From: Haloechinothrix alba
GTDB lineage: Bacteria > Actinomycetota > Actinomycetes > Mycobacteriales > Pseudonocardiaceae
Direction of reading: 5' to 3'
NCBI RefSeq assembly: GCF_900188115.1
Contig: NZ_FZNW01000008.1
Location: 62,001 to 126,000 of the forward strand
Length of the DNA stretch: 64,000 nucleotides
Both the position numbers and the translations under genes were made by a program. Every line of letters starts with the position of its first letter. The stretch's first letter is position 1. Below the pieces are notes generated by a model, which was given only the letters and a program-made list of their open reading frames with translations, did no database searches and was not told where the DNA came from. Shown here piece after piece: positions 49,282 to 57,578 of this stretch.

Positions 49282-49686
49282 TTACTGCTTGCCGCCCGAC
49301 TCGGCTGAGGAAGCCACCTCGGCGGAACGGTCCTCGTCGTCGTCCTCGGTGGAGTCGGTGCCGGAGGACTCGTCGAGGTCCTCGTCCTCAGAGTCTTCAG
49401 AGTCCTCGTCGAACTCGTCCTCGTCGACCGGCTCGATCTTCTTGGTGACCGCCTGGCGCAGCCACGTGGTCACCAGCCCGTCGGCGATCTCGAGCTCGAG
49501 AGTCTCGTCATCGCTGAGGTCGACGACAGTGGCGTAGAGGCCGGTCGAGGTCATCACACGGTCGCCGACCTCGAGACTGTTCTGCAGCTCCTGGTGTTCC
49601 TGCATCTGCTTCTTCTGCCGGCGCACACTGAGGAACAGCGGCAGCGCGAGCAGGAGCAGCAGCATCGGCAGGAATAGCGTTTCCAT
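49282..49686 (-). CDS. yajC: Preprotein translocase subunit YajC
   Basis: 134 residues: single helix (METLFLPMLLLLLALPLFL), basic stretch RRQKKQMQEHQELQNSL, the SH3-like GDRVMTSTGLYATVVD core, and a highly acidic tail (DEDEFDEDSEDSEDEDLDE) of about 45 residues. Accessory to SecDF. ATG with GGGAGA five bases upstream. The acidic tail is longer than usual. Confidence 0.93.
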   Translation of the reverse strand: METLFLPMLLLLLALPLFLSVRRQKKQMQEHQELQNSLEVGDRVMTSTGLYATVVDLSDDETLELEIADGLVTTWLRQAVTKKIEPVDEDEFDEDSEDSEDEDLDESSGTDSTEDDDEDRSAEVASSAESGGKQ

Positions 49687-49704
49687 TCGGTCTCCCTAAG
49701 ATCG

Positions 49705-49728
49705 ACGTACGCGCGTGCCCTCGTACGT
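49705..49728 (-). promoter_or_regulatory. Hairpin in the yajC upstream region
   Basis: ACGTACG and CGTACGT form perfect 7-base arms with a 10-base loop, 19-42 bases before the yajC ATG. If within the mRNA leader it may affect translation; as DNA it could be an operator. The rest of 49687-49887 shows nothing else. Confidence 0.4.
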
Positions 49729-49887
49729 CCTAGTATCCAGTACGCGTCCAGGTGGCGAGTGTGCCAGGCCACCCGGTAGGCACCATCACCGGCCCACACG
49801 ACCACAGTGCGCCGCAAACCGGACACGGGTCAACTCACGCCGCTCCGGTTCGGCTCCGCCGTACTCGCCGGGGACCGCGCGGCAGGC

Positions 49888-50952
49888 TCAGTCGAACAGC
49901 GTCGGGCCACCCTCGCCGCGCGGGTTCTGCAGTGGTCCGGCCCCGAGGTGCCGCCACGCGAACTCGGTGGCCACCCGGCCGCGCGGCGTGCGAGCCAGCA
50001 TCCCGGCACGGACGAGGTACGGCTCGCACACCTCCTCGACGGTGGCCGCCTCCTCCCCGACCGCGACCGCCAGCGTGGAGATTCCGACCGGGCCGCCCCG
50101 GAACGACCGCACGAGCGCCGTGAGCACGGCACGGTCGAGCCTGTCGAGGCCCAGCTCGTCCACGTCGTAGACCGCCAGCGCCGCGCTCGCGATGTCCCGC
50201 GTGACGTGCCCGTCCGCGCGCACCTCTGCGTAGTCGCGCACCCTGCGCAACAGGCGGTTCGCGATCCGCGGCGTACCGCGCGACCTCCCCGCGATCTCGG
50301 CACCTGCCTCCGCGTCGAGGCTGACACCGAGGATGCTCGCGGAGCGCCGGAGCACATCCTCGAGCTCCGCGGGTTCGTAGAACTCCATCTGGCCGGTGAA
50401 CCCGAAGCGGTCGCGCAGCGGCCCGGTCAGCGCTCCGGTACGCGTGGTGGCCCCCACCAGCGTGAACGGGGCGATCTCCAGCGGGATGCTCGTGGCACCC
50501 GGCCCCTTGCCGACGACGACGTCGACGCGGAAGTCCTCCATCGCGAGGTAGAGCATCTCCTCGGCCGGGCGGGCGATGCGGTGAATCTCGTCGATGAACA
50601 ACACGTCCCCCTCGACCAGGTTCGACAGCATCGCGGCGAGGTCGCCGGACCGTTCCAGCGCGGGTCCGGAGGTGACGCGGATCGCGCTGTCGAGCTCCGC
50701 GGCGATGATCATCGCCAGGCTCGTCTTGCCGAGTCCGGGAGGCCCGGACAGCAACAGGTGGTCGGGCGCGACACCGCGCCTGCGCGCGCTCTCCAGCACG
50801 AGCTCGAGCTGCTCACGAACCTTGGGTTGACCGACGAACTCGGCCAGCTTGCGGGGGCGCAGCGTCGACTCCACATCGCGATCCCCGCTGTCCGGCAAGG
50901 CCGACAAGGGGGACTGTTCCTCCGCCGCATCCCCCGTGCCGTCACCGTGCAT
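49888..50952 (-). CDS. ruvB: Holliday junction branch migration helicase RuvB
   Basis: 354 residues, AAA+ motor of branch migration. Walker [10 protein letters not shown], Walker B FIDEIHR, sensor 1 [10 protein letters not shown], arginine finger region RDRFGF, and a C-terminal winged helix ([17 protein letters not shown]). ATG start. Last gene of ruvC-ruvA-ruvB. Confidence 0.97.
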   Translation of the reverse strand: MHGDGTGDAAEEQSPLSALPDSGDRDVESTLRPRKLAEFVGQPKVREQLELVLESARRRGVAPDHLLLSGPPGLGKTSLAMIIAAELDSAIRVTSGPALERSGDLAAMLSNLVEGDVLFIDEIHRIARPAEEMLYLAMEDFRVDVVVGKGPGATSIPLEIAPFTLVGATTRTGALTGPLRDRFGFTGQMEFYEPAELEDVLRRSASILGVSLDAEAGAEIAGRSRGTPRIANRLLRRVRDYAEVRADGHVTRDIASAALAVYDVDELGLDRLDRAVLTALVRSFRGGPVGISTLAVAVGEEAATVEEVCEPYLVRAGMLARTPRGRVATEFAWRHLGAGPLQNPRGEGGPTLFD

Positions 50953-50989
50953 GATCAGAGTCCCTCCCCCGTGCCGTCAGCGCGCACGA

Positions 50990-51607
50990 TCATAGCCGCT
51001 GTCCCAACGTCGACAGGGCAGCCCGCAGCACCGAGGAGGTGTCCGCGGCCCGGCCGTCGGCCCCGTCCCCGAGCACGCCGTCGACGGCCTGCTCGGCGTG
51101 CCGGGCAGTGAACCCGAGCGAGACCAGCGCCTCCACGACTTCCTCGCGTACGGGCTCGGACTGCGCGGCCGCTTCCGTCCCGGCGGCACCGGAGCCGCCC
51201 GCGGGCACCGTCGCGATCTTGTCCCGCAGCTCGAGGCTGAGCCGTTCCGCCCCCTTCTTCCCGATGCCGGGCACCTTCGTCAGCAGGCCGATATTGCCCT
51301 CCGACAGCGCCGAGCGCAGCGCGTCCGGCTCGAGCACGGCCAGCGCGGCCAGCGCCAGCCGTGGACCGATCCCGGAAACCGTCTGCAGCAGGGTGAACAG
51401 CTCGCGGGACTCGAGGTCGACGAACCCGTACAGGGTCAGCGAGTCCTCCCGTACCACCAACGTCGTATGCAGGTCGGCCCGCTCGTTCACCCGCAGGGTC
51501 GCCAGGGTCGAGGGCGTGGCCTGCACGGCCAGCCCGACACCACCGACCTCGACCACCGCGTGGTCCAGCGCCGTGGACAGCACGGTGCCGCGTATCGACG
51601 AGATCAT
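50990..51607 (-). CDS. ruvA: Holliday junction DNA helicase subunit RuvA
   Basis: 205 residues. OB-fold domain ([10 protein letters not shown]), paired helix-hairpin-helix region ([29 protein letters not shown]) and C-terminal RuvB-binding domain ([17 protein letters not shown]). ATG overlaps the ruvC stop (ATGA). The longer frame upstream lies in ruvC. Confidence 0.96.
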   Translation of the reverse strand: MISSIRGTVLSTALDHAVVEVGGVGLAVQATPSTLATLRVNERADLHTTLVVREDSLTLYGFVDLESRELFTLLQTVSGIGPRLALAALAVLEPDALRSALSEGNIGLLTKVPGIGKKGAERLSLELRDKIATVPAGGSGAAGTEAAAQSEPVREEVVEALVSLGFTARHAEQAVDGVLGDGADGRAADTSSVLRAALSTLGQRL

Positions 51608-52197
51608 TTCTGCGACCTTCCTTGCTGTACGCCTTGGTTGCCTCGCCGCGCCGCCGCGAGTCGCGCCTTGTGCTTCGTCGCCAGATCCGCGGCACGCTGC
51701 TCGGCCTCGGCGAGCCGGGCACGCATCGGTGCCCGCCACAGGTGGCAGATGGACAGCGCGAGCGCGTCCGCCGCGTCCGCGGGGCGAGGTGTGTCCTCGA
51801 GCTGGAGCAGGCGGGTGACCATGGCCGAGACCTGCGCCTTACCGGCACTTCCCGACCCCGTCACCGCGGCCTTGACCTCGCTCGGGGTGTGAAACGCCAC
51901 CGGCAGGTCACGCCGCGCGGCAGCCAGTGCGATGACCCCACCCGCCTGCGCGGTACCCATGGCGGTACGCACGTTGTGCTGGCTGAACACACGCTCGATG
52001 GCGACCGCATCGGGCCGGTAGGTGTCCAGCCACTCCTCGATGGCGTCGGCTACCGCCAGCAAGCGCGCGGACAGGTCCGTACCCGCGGGTGTGCGCACCA
52101 CGGACACCGCGACGCTGCTGACCGACCGCCCCTGACCGCCGTCGACGATGCCGAGCCCGCACCGCGTGAGGCCGGGATCGACGCCGAGCACTCGCAC
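51604..52197 (-). CDS. ruvC: Crossover junction endodeoxyribonuclease RuvC
   Basis: 197 residues, resolves Holliday junctions. Four acidic catalytic positions are seen: [16 protein letters not shown], and DAADALALS near residue 160. Start GTG at 52197 with GAGGAGG four bases upstream rather than the longer frame to 52248. Confidence 0.96.
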   Translation of the reverse strand: MRVLGVDPGLTRCGLGIVDGGQGRSVSSVAVSVVRTPAGTDLSARLLAVADAIEEWLDTYRPDAVAIERVFSQHNVRTAMGTAQAGGVIALAAARRDLPVAFHTPSEVKAAVTGSGSAGKAQVSAMVTRLLQLEDTPRPADAADALALSICHLWRAPMRARLAEAEQRAADLATKHKARLAAARRGNQGVQQGRSQK

Positions 52198-52320
52198 GCA
52201 ACCTCCTCGGTACTCTGCACGCTCCGCGTGGTCCCGCTTGCGGGTCATGACGGCGCGCCAACCTACTTCGCGAACACTCGTTCGACCCCGGAGATTACCT
52301 TCTCGCCCGGCGTGCCGCGT

Positions 52321-52857
52321 TCAGGACTCGCCGCCTGCCTGCGGGCCGGAGTGCGGATTCCGGCTCTCCGGCTTGCCGCTGCGCGTCAGCAGCGGTTGCC
52401 ACTCGGCGAATCCCGCAGGCGCCTCGGCACTCCACGGCCAGTACCCGTCCGGGGTGGGCACGATGATCTGCAGCGCGGGAAACGCCCCGTCCGGGTAGAG
52501 CAGGAAGGCGCTGCCGAAGTACTGCGGGTAGTGCTCGGCGGAGACGCGTTCGAAGGCCACGGGGACACCGTCGAAGAAGTCGTCGCACACGGTGCCGGGA
52601 ACGAAGCGCTCCCCGGTGGCCGCGCGGTCGACGTAGGCGTCCAGCAGGACCGGGCCCATCTCGGCGGGCAGGCCGATCACTACCGCCTCGGGCACGCGAT
52701 GTTTCCACCACGCCCCCGCGGTGAAGCAGAATCCCGCCTCTGCACCTTCCGGAGGCACCGACACCACAGCGTTGCCCCGGTTGTCGAGCTCGGCGAGCAG
52801 GCTGTCACGGAGCTGAATATCGTCATCGGTCAGGGTTCGCGTCGACACAGCGGCCAT
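52321..52857 (-). CDS. DUF4262 domain protein
   Basis: 178 residues with the DUF4262 pattern: FCFTAGAWWKHRVPEAVVIG, VPVAFERVSAEHYPQYFG and ALQIIVPTPDGYWPW. Many actinobacterial copies occur as single genes; function unknown. Lies between ruvC and yebC with its own small gaps. Confidence 0.85.
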   Translation of the reverse strand: MAAVSTRTLTDDDIQLRDSLLAELDNRGNAVVSVPPEGAEAGFCFTAGAWWKHRVPEAVVIGLPAEMGPVLLDAYVDRAATGERFVPGTVCDDFFDGVPVAFERVSAEHYPQYFGSAFLLYPDGAFPALQIIVPTPDGYWPWSAEAPAGFAEWQPLLTRSGKPESRNPHSGPQAGGES

Positions 52858-52923
52858 TCTGCAGCACTGGCCCCACGCGGCCTAGTGTCCCGTGCCGTGT
52901 CAGCCGAACTCTGCGGCGAAGCG

Positions 52924-53673
52924 TCAGCCAACCTGAGCCATCACGTCGTCGCTGACGTCGAAGTTGGCCCAGACGTTCTGTACGTCGTCGAGGTCTTCGA
53001 GCGCGTCGATCAGCTTGAACACCTTCTTGGCGCCGTCGGCCTCGAGTGGCACGTTCACGGAGGGAATGAAGCTCGGCTCGGCCGACTCGTAGTCGTACCC
53101 GGCCTCCTGCAACGCGCTCCGCACGGCGATCAGCTCACCCGGCTCGCACACGATCTCGAAGCTCTCCCCGAGATCGTTGACTTCCTCGGCCCCGGCATCG
53201 AGCACGGCCATCAGCACGTCGTCCTCGGTCAACCCGTTCTTGCGCAGGATGACCACGCCCTTGCGGGTGAACAGGTACGACACCGACCCGGCATCGGCGA
53301 GGGAGCCGCCGTTCCGGGAGAGCGTCGCGCGCACCTCGCCCGCAGCGCGGTTCTTGTTGTCGGTCAGGCACTCGATCAGGACCCCGACGCCGTTCGGCGC
53401 GTAACCCTCGTACATGACCGTCTGCCAGTCGGCCCCACCGGCCTCGTCCCCCGCCCCGCGCTTGCGGGCACGCTCGATGTTGTCCGCGGGCATCGAGCTC
53501 TTCTTCGCCTTCTGGATGGCGTCGTAGAGCGTGGGGTTGGCCTCCGGATCGCCACCACCGGTTCGCGCGGCGACCTCGATGTTCTTGATCAGTTTGGCGA
53601 ACAGCTTGCCCCGCTTGGCATCCAGCGCGGCCTTCTTGTGCTTCGTCGTCGCCCACTTGGAGTGGCCGCTCAT
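52924..53673 (-). CDS. yebC: YebC/PmpR family DNA-binding regulator
   Basis: 249 residues beginning [20 protein letters not shown], with [18 protein letters not shown] and [14 protein letters not shown]. Family members act as transcription regulators; some are reported to aid translation of proline-rich stretches. yebC-ruv-pdx order is typical. ATG start with GGAG nearby. Confidence 0.95.
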   Translation of the reverse strand: MSGHSKWATTKHKKAALDAKRGKLFAKLIKNIEVAARTGGGDPEANPTLYDAIQKAKKSSMPADNIERARKRGAGDEAGGADWQTVMYEGYAPNGVGVLIECLTDNKNRAAGEVRATLSRNGGSLADAGSVSYLFTRKGVVILRKNGLTEDDVLMAVLDAGAEEVNDLGESFEIVCEPGELIAVRSALQEAGYDYESAEPSFIPSVNVPLEADGAKKVFKLIDALEDLDDVQNVWANFDVSDDVMAQVG

Positions 53674-53776
53674 CGTTCCTCCAATTGCTCCGGGTGCTTG
53701 CCGGCGCGCGTGGTGTCCGGGATAGGCAGGTCCTGCCGCGAGCGTGACAAATCACGTCCGTACCCGACCATCCGCC

Positions 53777-53795
53777 CCGGCGAGCTCGTCGCCGG
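53777..53795 (-). terminator. Hairpin after pdxT
   Basis: CCGGCGA and TCGCCGG form perfect 7-base arms around GCTCG, 49 bases after the pdxT stop. No T tract. Confidence 0.45.
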
Positions 53796-53844
53796 ACGGC
53801 CGGCCCGCGTCCCCGCCGGACCCGCGAACGACCGTCCCGGCATC

Positions 53845-54462
53845 TCAGCGTGCACCGACCATGCCTGCGAACAGCTCGTGCATCCGCCGGTCACCCGTGA
53901 GCTCCGAGTGAAACGCGGTTGCCAGCACGGAGCCCTGCCGCACCGCTACGATCCTACCTGCCGCCCGCCCGGCGGCCGGGGTCTCGGGCACTCTCGCCAG
54001 GACCTCCACGGCAGGCTCGACCGACTCCACCCAGGGGGCCCTGATGAACACCGCGTGCATCGGCCCCCCTCCGACACCGGTCACGTCCAGGTCCTCCTCG
54101 AACGAGTCGACCTGCCTGCCGAAGGCGTTGCGCCGCACGATCATGTCGAGCGCACCGAGCTGATGCTGGTCCGGCCTGCCGTCCAGCACCTTGCCGGCCA
54201 GCAGGATCATCCCGGCGCACGAGCCGTACGCCGGCATCCCCTCCGCGAGGTGCCTGCGGAGCGGCTCCAGCAGGTCGAACGCCTCGAGCAGCCGGGACAT
54301 GGTGGTCGACTCGCCACCCGGGATCACGATTCCGTCCACGGTGGACAGCTCGCCCGCCCGGCGCACGGGCGATGCCCGCGCCCCGCATTCCTCGAGCGAG
54401 ACCACGTGCTCGCGCACGTCACCCTGCAACGCGAGCACACCGATATGTGGCTCCGCCACCAC
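53845..54462 (-). CDS. pdxT: Pyridoxal 5'-phosphate synthase glutaminase subunit PdxT
   Basis: 205 residues. Provides ammonia to PdxS for PLP synthesis. Class I amidotransferase: [23 protein letters not shown], nucleophile in [11 protein letters not shown], and FHSELTGD with the His/Glu pair. GTG at 54462 or the next codon (54459). In relatives pdxT lies near pdxS; here 1.9 kb separates them. Confidence 0.95.
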   Translation of the reverse strand: MVAEPHIGVLALQGDVREHVVSLEECGARASPVRRAGELSTVDGIVIPGGESTTMSRLLEAFDLLEPLRRHLAEGMPAYGSCAGMILLAGKVLDGRPDQHQLGALDMIVRRNAFGRQVDSFEEDLDVTGVGGGPMHAVFIRAPWVESVEPAVEVLARVPETPAAGRAAGRIVAVRQGSVLATAFHSELTGDRRMHELFAGMVGAR

Positions 54463-54628
54463 TACACCACCTGCCCGGACGATTCGTCAGCACGCGCGCG
54501 GGGCGCCGGGAGCGCCCTCATCAGCTGCCGTGCCGCACTCGAGCGCGCGGCTCAACCTTATGCCGCGACGGCCGGAGCACCGCCGGTGGGCCCCGCAGCG
54601 GTGTTCGGCAGGCCGAACGCGCCAGCAT

Positions 54629-54952
54629 CTACGGTACGCCGGCCATCCGCAACGCCGCCGCGACCGCTGCGCCTGCGAGCACCACGACGAGGAACGGTGC
54701 CCGCAACCACGCGAGCACACCCCCGGCCAGCACGCCTGCGGGACGGGCCCATCCGGCGAACCCCTCGCCGTCCACGAGTGCCTGCGTGGCGACAAGGGCC
54801 GCGAGCAACACGACCGTGGCCATCGTGATGCGTCGGGTGAGCCAGTGCGGCAGCTGCACCCTGTCCCGCAGGGCCGGACCGGCACAGCGCAACGCGTACG
54901 TCCCCGCGGCCAGCGCGACCACCGTGGCGACCATGCTCCCTGCCGGCATCAT
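54629..54952 (-). CDS. azlD: AzlD-type branched-chain amino acid exporter small subunit
   Basis: 107 residues, about four helices (MVATVVALAAGTYALRCAGPAL, TRRITMATVVLLAALVATQAL). The AzlD family partners AzlC in branched-chain amino acid export. The first of two consecutive ATG codons overlaps the azlC stop. Confidence 0.88.
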   Translation of the reverse strand: MMPAGSMVATVVALAAGTYALRCAGPALRDRVQLPHWLTRRITMATVVLLAALVATQALVDGEGFAGWARPAGVLAGGVLAWLRAPFLVVVLAGAAVAAALRMAGVP

Positions 54953-55653
54953 CGCGACTCCCCGACCACGCCCGGCACGGCCGCCCGTGGCGTGCCTGCG
55001 GGTACCACGAGCAGCGCCAGCAGTGCCGCCAGGACCGGCATGCCGGATGGCAGGACGGGAGCGCTGGCCAGCGCGACGCACGCGCCGAGTACGGCAGCAG
55101 TGGCCATGCGCCGCTCGCGCAGCGACGGCCGGACCAGCGCGAGCAGCATCGCGGGGAACGCCGCGTCCAGCCCGAACGCGGCCGTGTCGCCGATCGCCGT
55201 CCCGGCGAGCGAGCCGGCGAGCACGCCGATGTTCCAGGTGGCGAACAACCCGACACCCAGCGTCCAGTACACCGCTCGCCGCCGCGCGGGGTCCTGCTGC
55301 GCGATCGTGAACGCCACCGTCTCGTCGATCATCAGGTGTGCCCCGACGTACCGTCGCCAGCCGGAACCGAGGGCGTCGGAGACGGCGAACCCGAAGGGTA
55401 GGTGCCTGCTGTTCACGGCAAGCGCCGCGGCCAGTGCGCCGAGCGGCCCGCCTCCCGCCGTCAGGATGCCGATGAACACGAACTGGGACGCTCCGGCGAA
55501 CACCAGCAGCGACAGCGCGGCCGGTAGCCACAGTGGCAGGCCCGAGCCCACCGCGATCGCCCCGAAAGCCAGGCCAACGACCCCGATCGCGGCGGCGACC
55601 AGCGCGGCATCCGCCGCGAGATCACGTCCAACTGTTCGCCATACCGAACGCAT
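54949..55653 (-). CDS. azlC: AzlC-type branched-chain amino acid exporter large subunit
   Basis: 234 residues, about seven to eight helices with the AzlC pattern (GVVGLAFGAIAVGSGLP, FAGASQFVFIGIL, NSRHLPFGFAVSD, DETVAFT). Export of branched-chain amino acids is the known activity of the family (BrnFE-like). ATG at 55653; a GTG at 55674 is an alternative. Divergent from an XRE regulator; one copy of the inferred operator lies inside its first codons. Confidence 0.9.
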   Translation of the reverse strand: MRSVWRTVGRDLAADAALVAAAIGVVGLAFGAIAVGSGLPLWLPAALSLLVFAGASQFVFIGILTAGGGPLGALAAALAVNSRHLPFGFAVSDALGSGWRRYVGAHLMIDETVAFTIAQQDPARRRAVYWTLGVGLFATWNIGVLAGSLAGTAIGDTAAFGLDAAFPAMLLALVRPSLRERRMATAAVLGACVALASAPVLPSGMPVLAALLALLVVPAGTPRAAVPGVVGESR

Positions 55654-55697
55654 AGTATCTTGTGTAGAACACACATGGATTGTTCGTCAAGTCGAAC
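55634..55697. promoter_or_regulatory. Two matching operators, GTTCG-N6-CGAAC
   Basis: Site 1 (55634-55649) and site 2 (55682-55697) have identical arms and six-base spacers; the centres are 48 bases apart. A 13-bp palindrome (TGTGT, AGA, ACACA) lies between at 55661-55673, and a half site CCGAAC follows site 2. The sites flank the azlC start and precede the regulator, pointing to control of both genes by the XRE protein. Confidence 0.6.
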
Positions 55698-55734
55698 GGA
55701 TGACCCGGTATGCCGAACACAGGTCGTGACACGC

Positions 55735-56283
55735 ATGCAGACGCCACTGGAGACCATCTCGGTGTCGCTCCGCAGGGAGCGGGAACGGGCCGGGCTGTCG
55801 CTCAGCGAGCTCGCCAAGCGCGCGGGCATCGCCAAGTCCACGCTCTCGCAGCTCGAAGCCGGGTCGGGTAACCCGAGCGTGGAGACGCTGTGGGCGCTCG
55901 GGGTCGCGCTCGACGTACCGTTCTCCCGGCTGGTCGAACCACCCGAGCCACGGGTTCGCGTGATCCGCTCGGGTGAAGGCCCCGGCGTCGCCTCCGAGCA
56001 GGCGAGCTTCGTCGGCACGTTGCTGTCCTCGTGCCCGCCATCGGCACGCAGGGACATCTACGTCATCTCGCTGGAGCCCGGGTCACCGCGCGTGGCCGAG
56101 CCGCACATGCCGGGCACGGTCGAGCACCTCACCGTGGCCGCGGGGCGCCTCCGTGCCGGTCCCGCGGGCGACCCTGTCGACCTGGCGGTCGGCGACTACC
56201 TGGCGTTTCCCGGCGATGTATCGCACGTCTACGAGGCGCTTGACCCGGGAAGCTGGGCGGTTCTCGTCATGGAACACACCTGA
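55735..56283 (+). CDS. XRE-family regulator with C-terminal cupin
   Basis: 182 residues. Helix-turn-helix at about 10-65 (GLSLSELAKRAGIAKSTLSQ). A cupin-type sensor follows, with AEPHMPGTVEHLTVAAG holding the possible metal or ligand histidines and SHVYEALDPG. Relatives often control amino acid export. ATG at 55735; GTG at 55726 possible. Adjacent divergent azlC-azlD and paired palindromes make it their likely regulator. Confidence 0.9.
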   Translation: MQTPLETISVSLRRERERAGLSLSELAKRAGIAKSTLSQLEAGSGNPSVETLWALGVALDVPFSRLVEPPEPRVRVIRSGEGPGVASEQASFVGTLLSSCPPSARRDIYVISLEPGSPRVAEPHMPGTVEHLTVAAGRLRAGPAGDPVDLAVGDYLAFPGDVSHVYEALDPGSWAVLVMEHT

Positions 56284-56322
56284 TCCGCGCCGACGCCGGT
56301 GACCGCGTCGGCGCGGCAGGCT

Positions 56323-57249
56323 TCACCAGCCGCGTTCGGCCAGGCGGTGCGGCTCCGCGACGTTCTCGACATTGATGCCGACCATCGCCTCGCCCAACCC
56401 GCGCGAGACCTTCGCCAGCACGTCCGGATCGTCGTGGAACGTCGTCGCCTTGACGATCGCCTCCGCCCGCTGCCCGGGATTGCTCGACTTGAAGATGCCG
56501 GACCCGACGAACACGCCTTCTGCGCCCAGCTGCATCATCATCGCCGCGTCCGGCGGTGTGGCCACTCCCCCTGCCGTGAACAGCACGACGGGCAGCTTGC
56601 CTCGCGAGGCGACCTCCCGGACCAGCTCGTACGGGGCCTGCAGCTCCTTGGCGGCGACGTAGAGCTCGTCCTCCGGGAGCGAGGACAGTTTGCGGATCTC
56701 CGCCCGGATCTGCCTCATATGCGTGGTGGCGTTGGAGACGTCGCCCGTTCCGGCCTCCCCCTTCGAGCGGATCATCGCCGCACCCTCTGTGATACGCCGC
56801 AACGCCTCGCCCAGGTTCGTCGCCCCGCACACGAAGGGAACCGTGAACGCGAACTTGTCGATGTGGTTGGTGTAGTCGGCAGGCGTAAGCACCTCGGACT
56901 CGTCGATGTAGTCGACGCCGAGCGACTGCAACACCTGTGCCTCGACGAAATGCCCGATGCGTGCCTTGGCCATCACCGGGATCGAGACGGCATCGATGAT
57001 GCCGTCGATCAGGTCCGGATCGCTCATCCGCGCGACGCCGCCCTGCGCCCGGATATCCGCGGGGACCCGTTCGAGCGCCATCACCGCGACCGCACCGGCG
57101 TCTTCCGCGATCTTGGCCTGTTCCGGGGTGACCACGTCCATGATTACCCCGCCCTTGAGCATCTCGGCCATGCCACGCTTCACGCGGGCAGTACCTGTCT
57201 CCGCTACGGGGTTCGGGCTGGTCCCGTTCGAGCCGTTGACGGCAGTCAA
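56323..57249 (-). CDS. pdxS: Pyridoxal 5'-phosphate synthase subunit PdxS
   Basis: Makes PLP from ribose 5-phosphate, glyceraldehyde 3-phosphate and ammonia. About 308 residues. Signatures: [18 protein letters not shown] with the early Asp, [11 protein letters not shown] with the first catalytic Lys, [15 protein letters not shown] with the second, and [12 protein letters not shown]. The start is taken as TTG at 57249, preceded by AAAGG; no ATG or GTG at the right position exists, and the longer frame upstream lacks similarity. Confidence 0.95.
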   Translation of the reverse strand: MTAVNGSNGTSPNPVAETGTARVKRGMAEMLKGGVIMDVVTPEQAKIAEDAGAVAVMALERVPADIRAQGGVARMSDPDLIDGIIDAVSIPVMAKARIGHFVEAQVLQSLGVDYIDESEVLTPADYTNHIDKFAFTVPFVCGATNLGEALRRITEGAAMIRSKGEAGTGDVSNATTHMRQIRAEIRKLSSLPEDELYVAAKELQAPYELVREVASRGKLPVVLFTAGGVATPPDAAMMMQLGAEGVFVGSGIFKSSNPGQRAEAIVKATTFHDDPDVLAKVSRGLGEAMVGINVENVAEPHRLAERGW

Positions 57250-57578
57250 TGCACGAGCCTTTCTGTCATCCGTGATCCACGGGACGAGCCATTCGACCGC
57301 AGGGGAAGCATCTACCGTGGCGTTCGCGCGCGACCTCCGAACCGTACTGCCGCGCCGAGGAATGGCGTGTCCGTGGCTATCCAGAGCTTCCACTGCCATC
57401 GTACGGGCCGCGTGGACCGCTCGTGCAGGCCAGTATGCGGCAATTCCGGAAGTCCACTTTCCGCTTCGGAGGCGTCACACGCGGCCATCGATCATCACCC
57501 TGCCTCCCCTTGCTCACCGCGGCGATTCGGTGTGTGATCGATGACACACCCGTAGACGTGGGGCCACGGAGGCAGGTC
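57250..57578. other. 329-bp divergent region between pdxS and the EF-G-like gene
   Basis: No gene recognised. GTGTGT and ACACAC with ATCGAT in the centre form an imperfect 20-bp palindrome at 57530-57549 (one G opposite G on each side), 29 bases before the ATG of the GTPase gene. It could be an operator. No clear promoters identified. Confidence 0.45.

Noticed and set aside
51622-54828. Open frame of 1068 codons on the plus strand
   Set aside because: It is antisense to ruvC, the DUF4262 gene, yebC and pdxT, whose families are certain. Long antisense frames are expected at this GC content.
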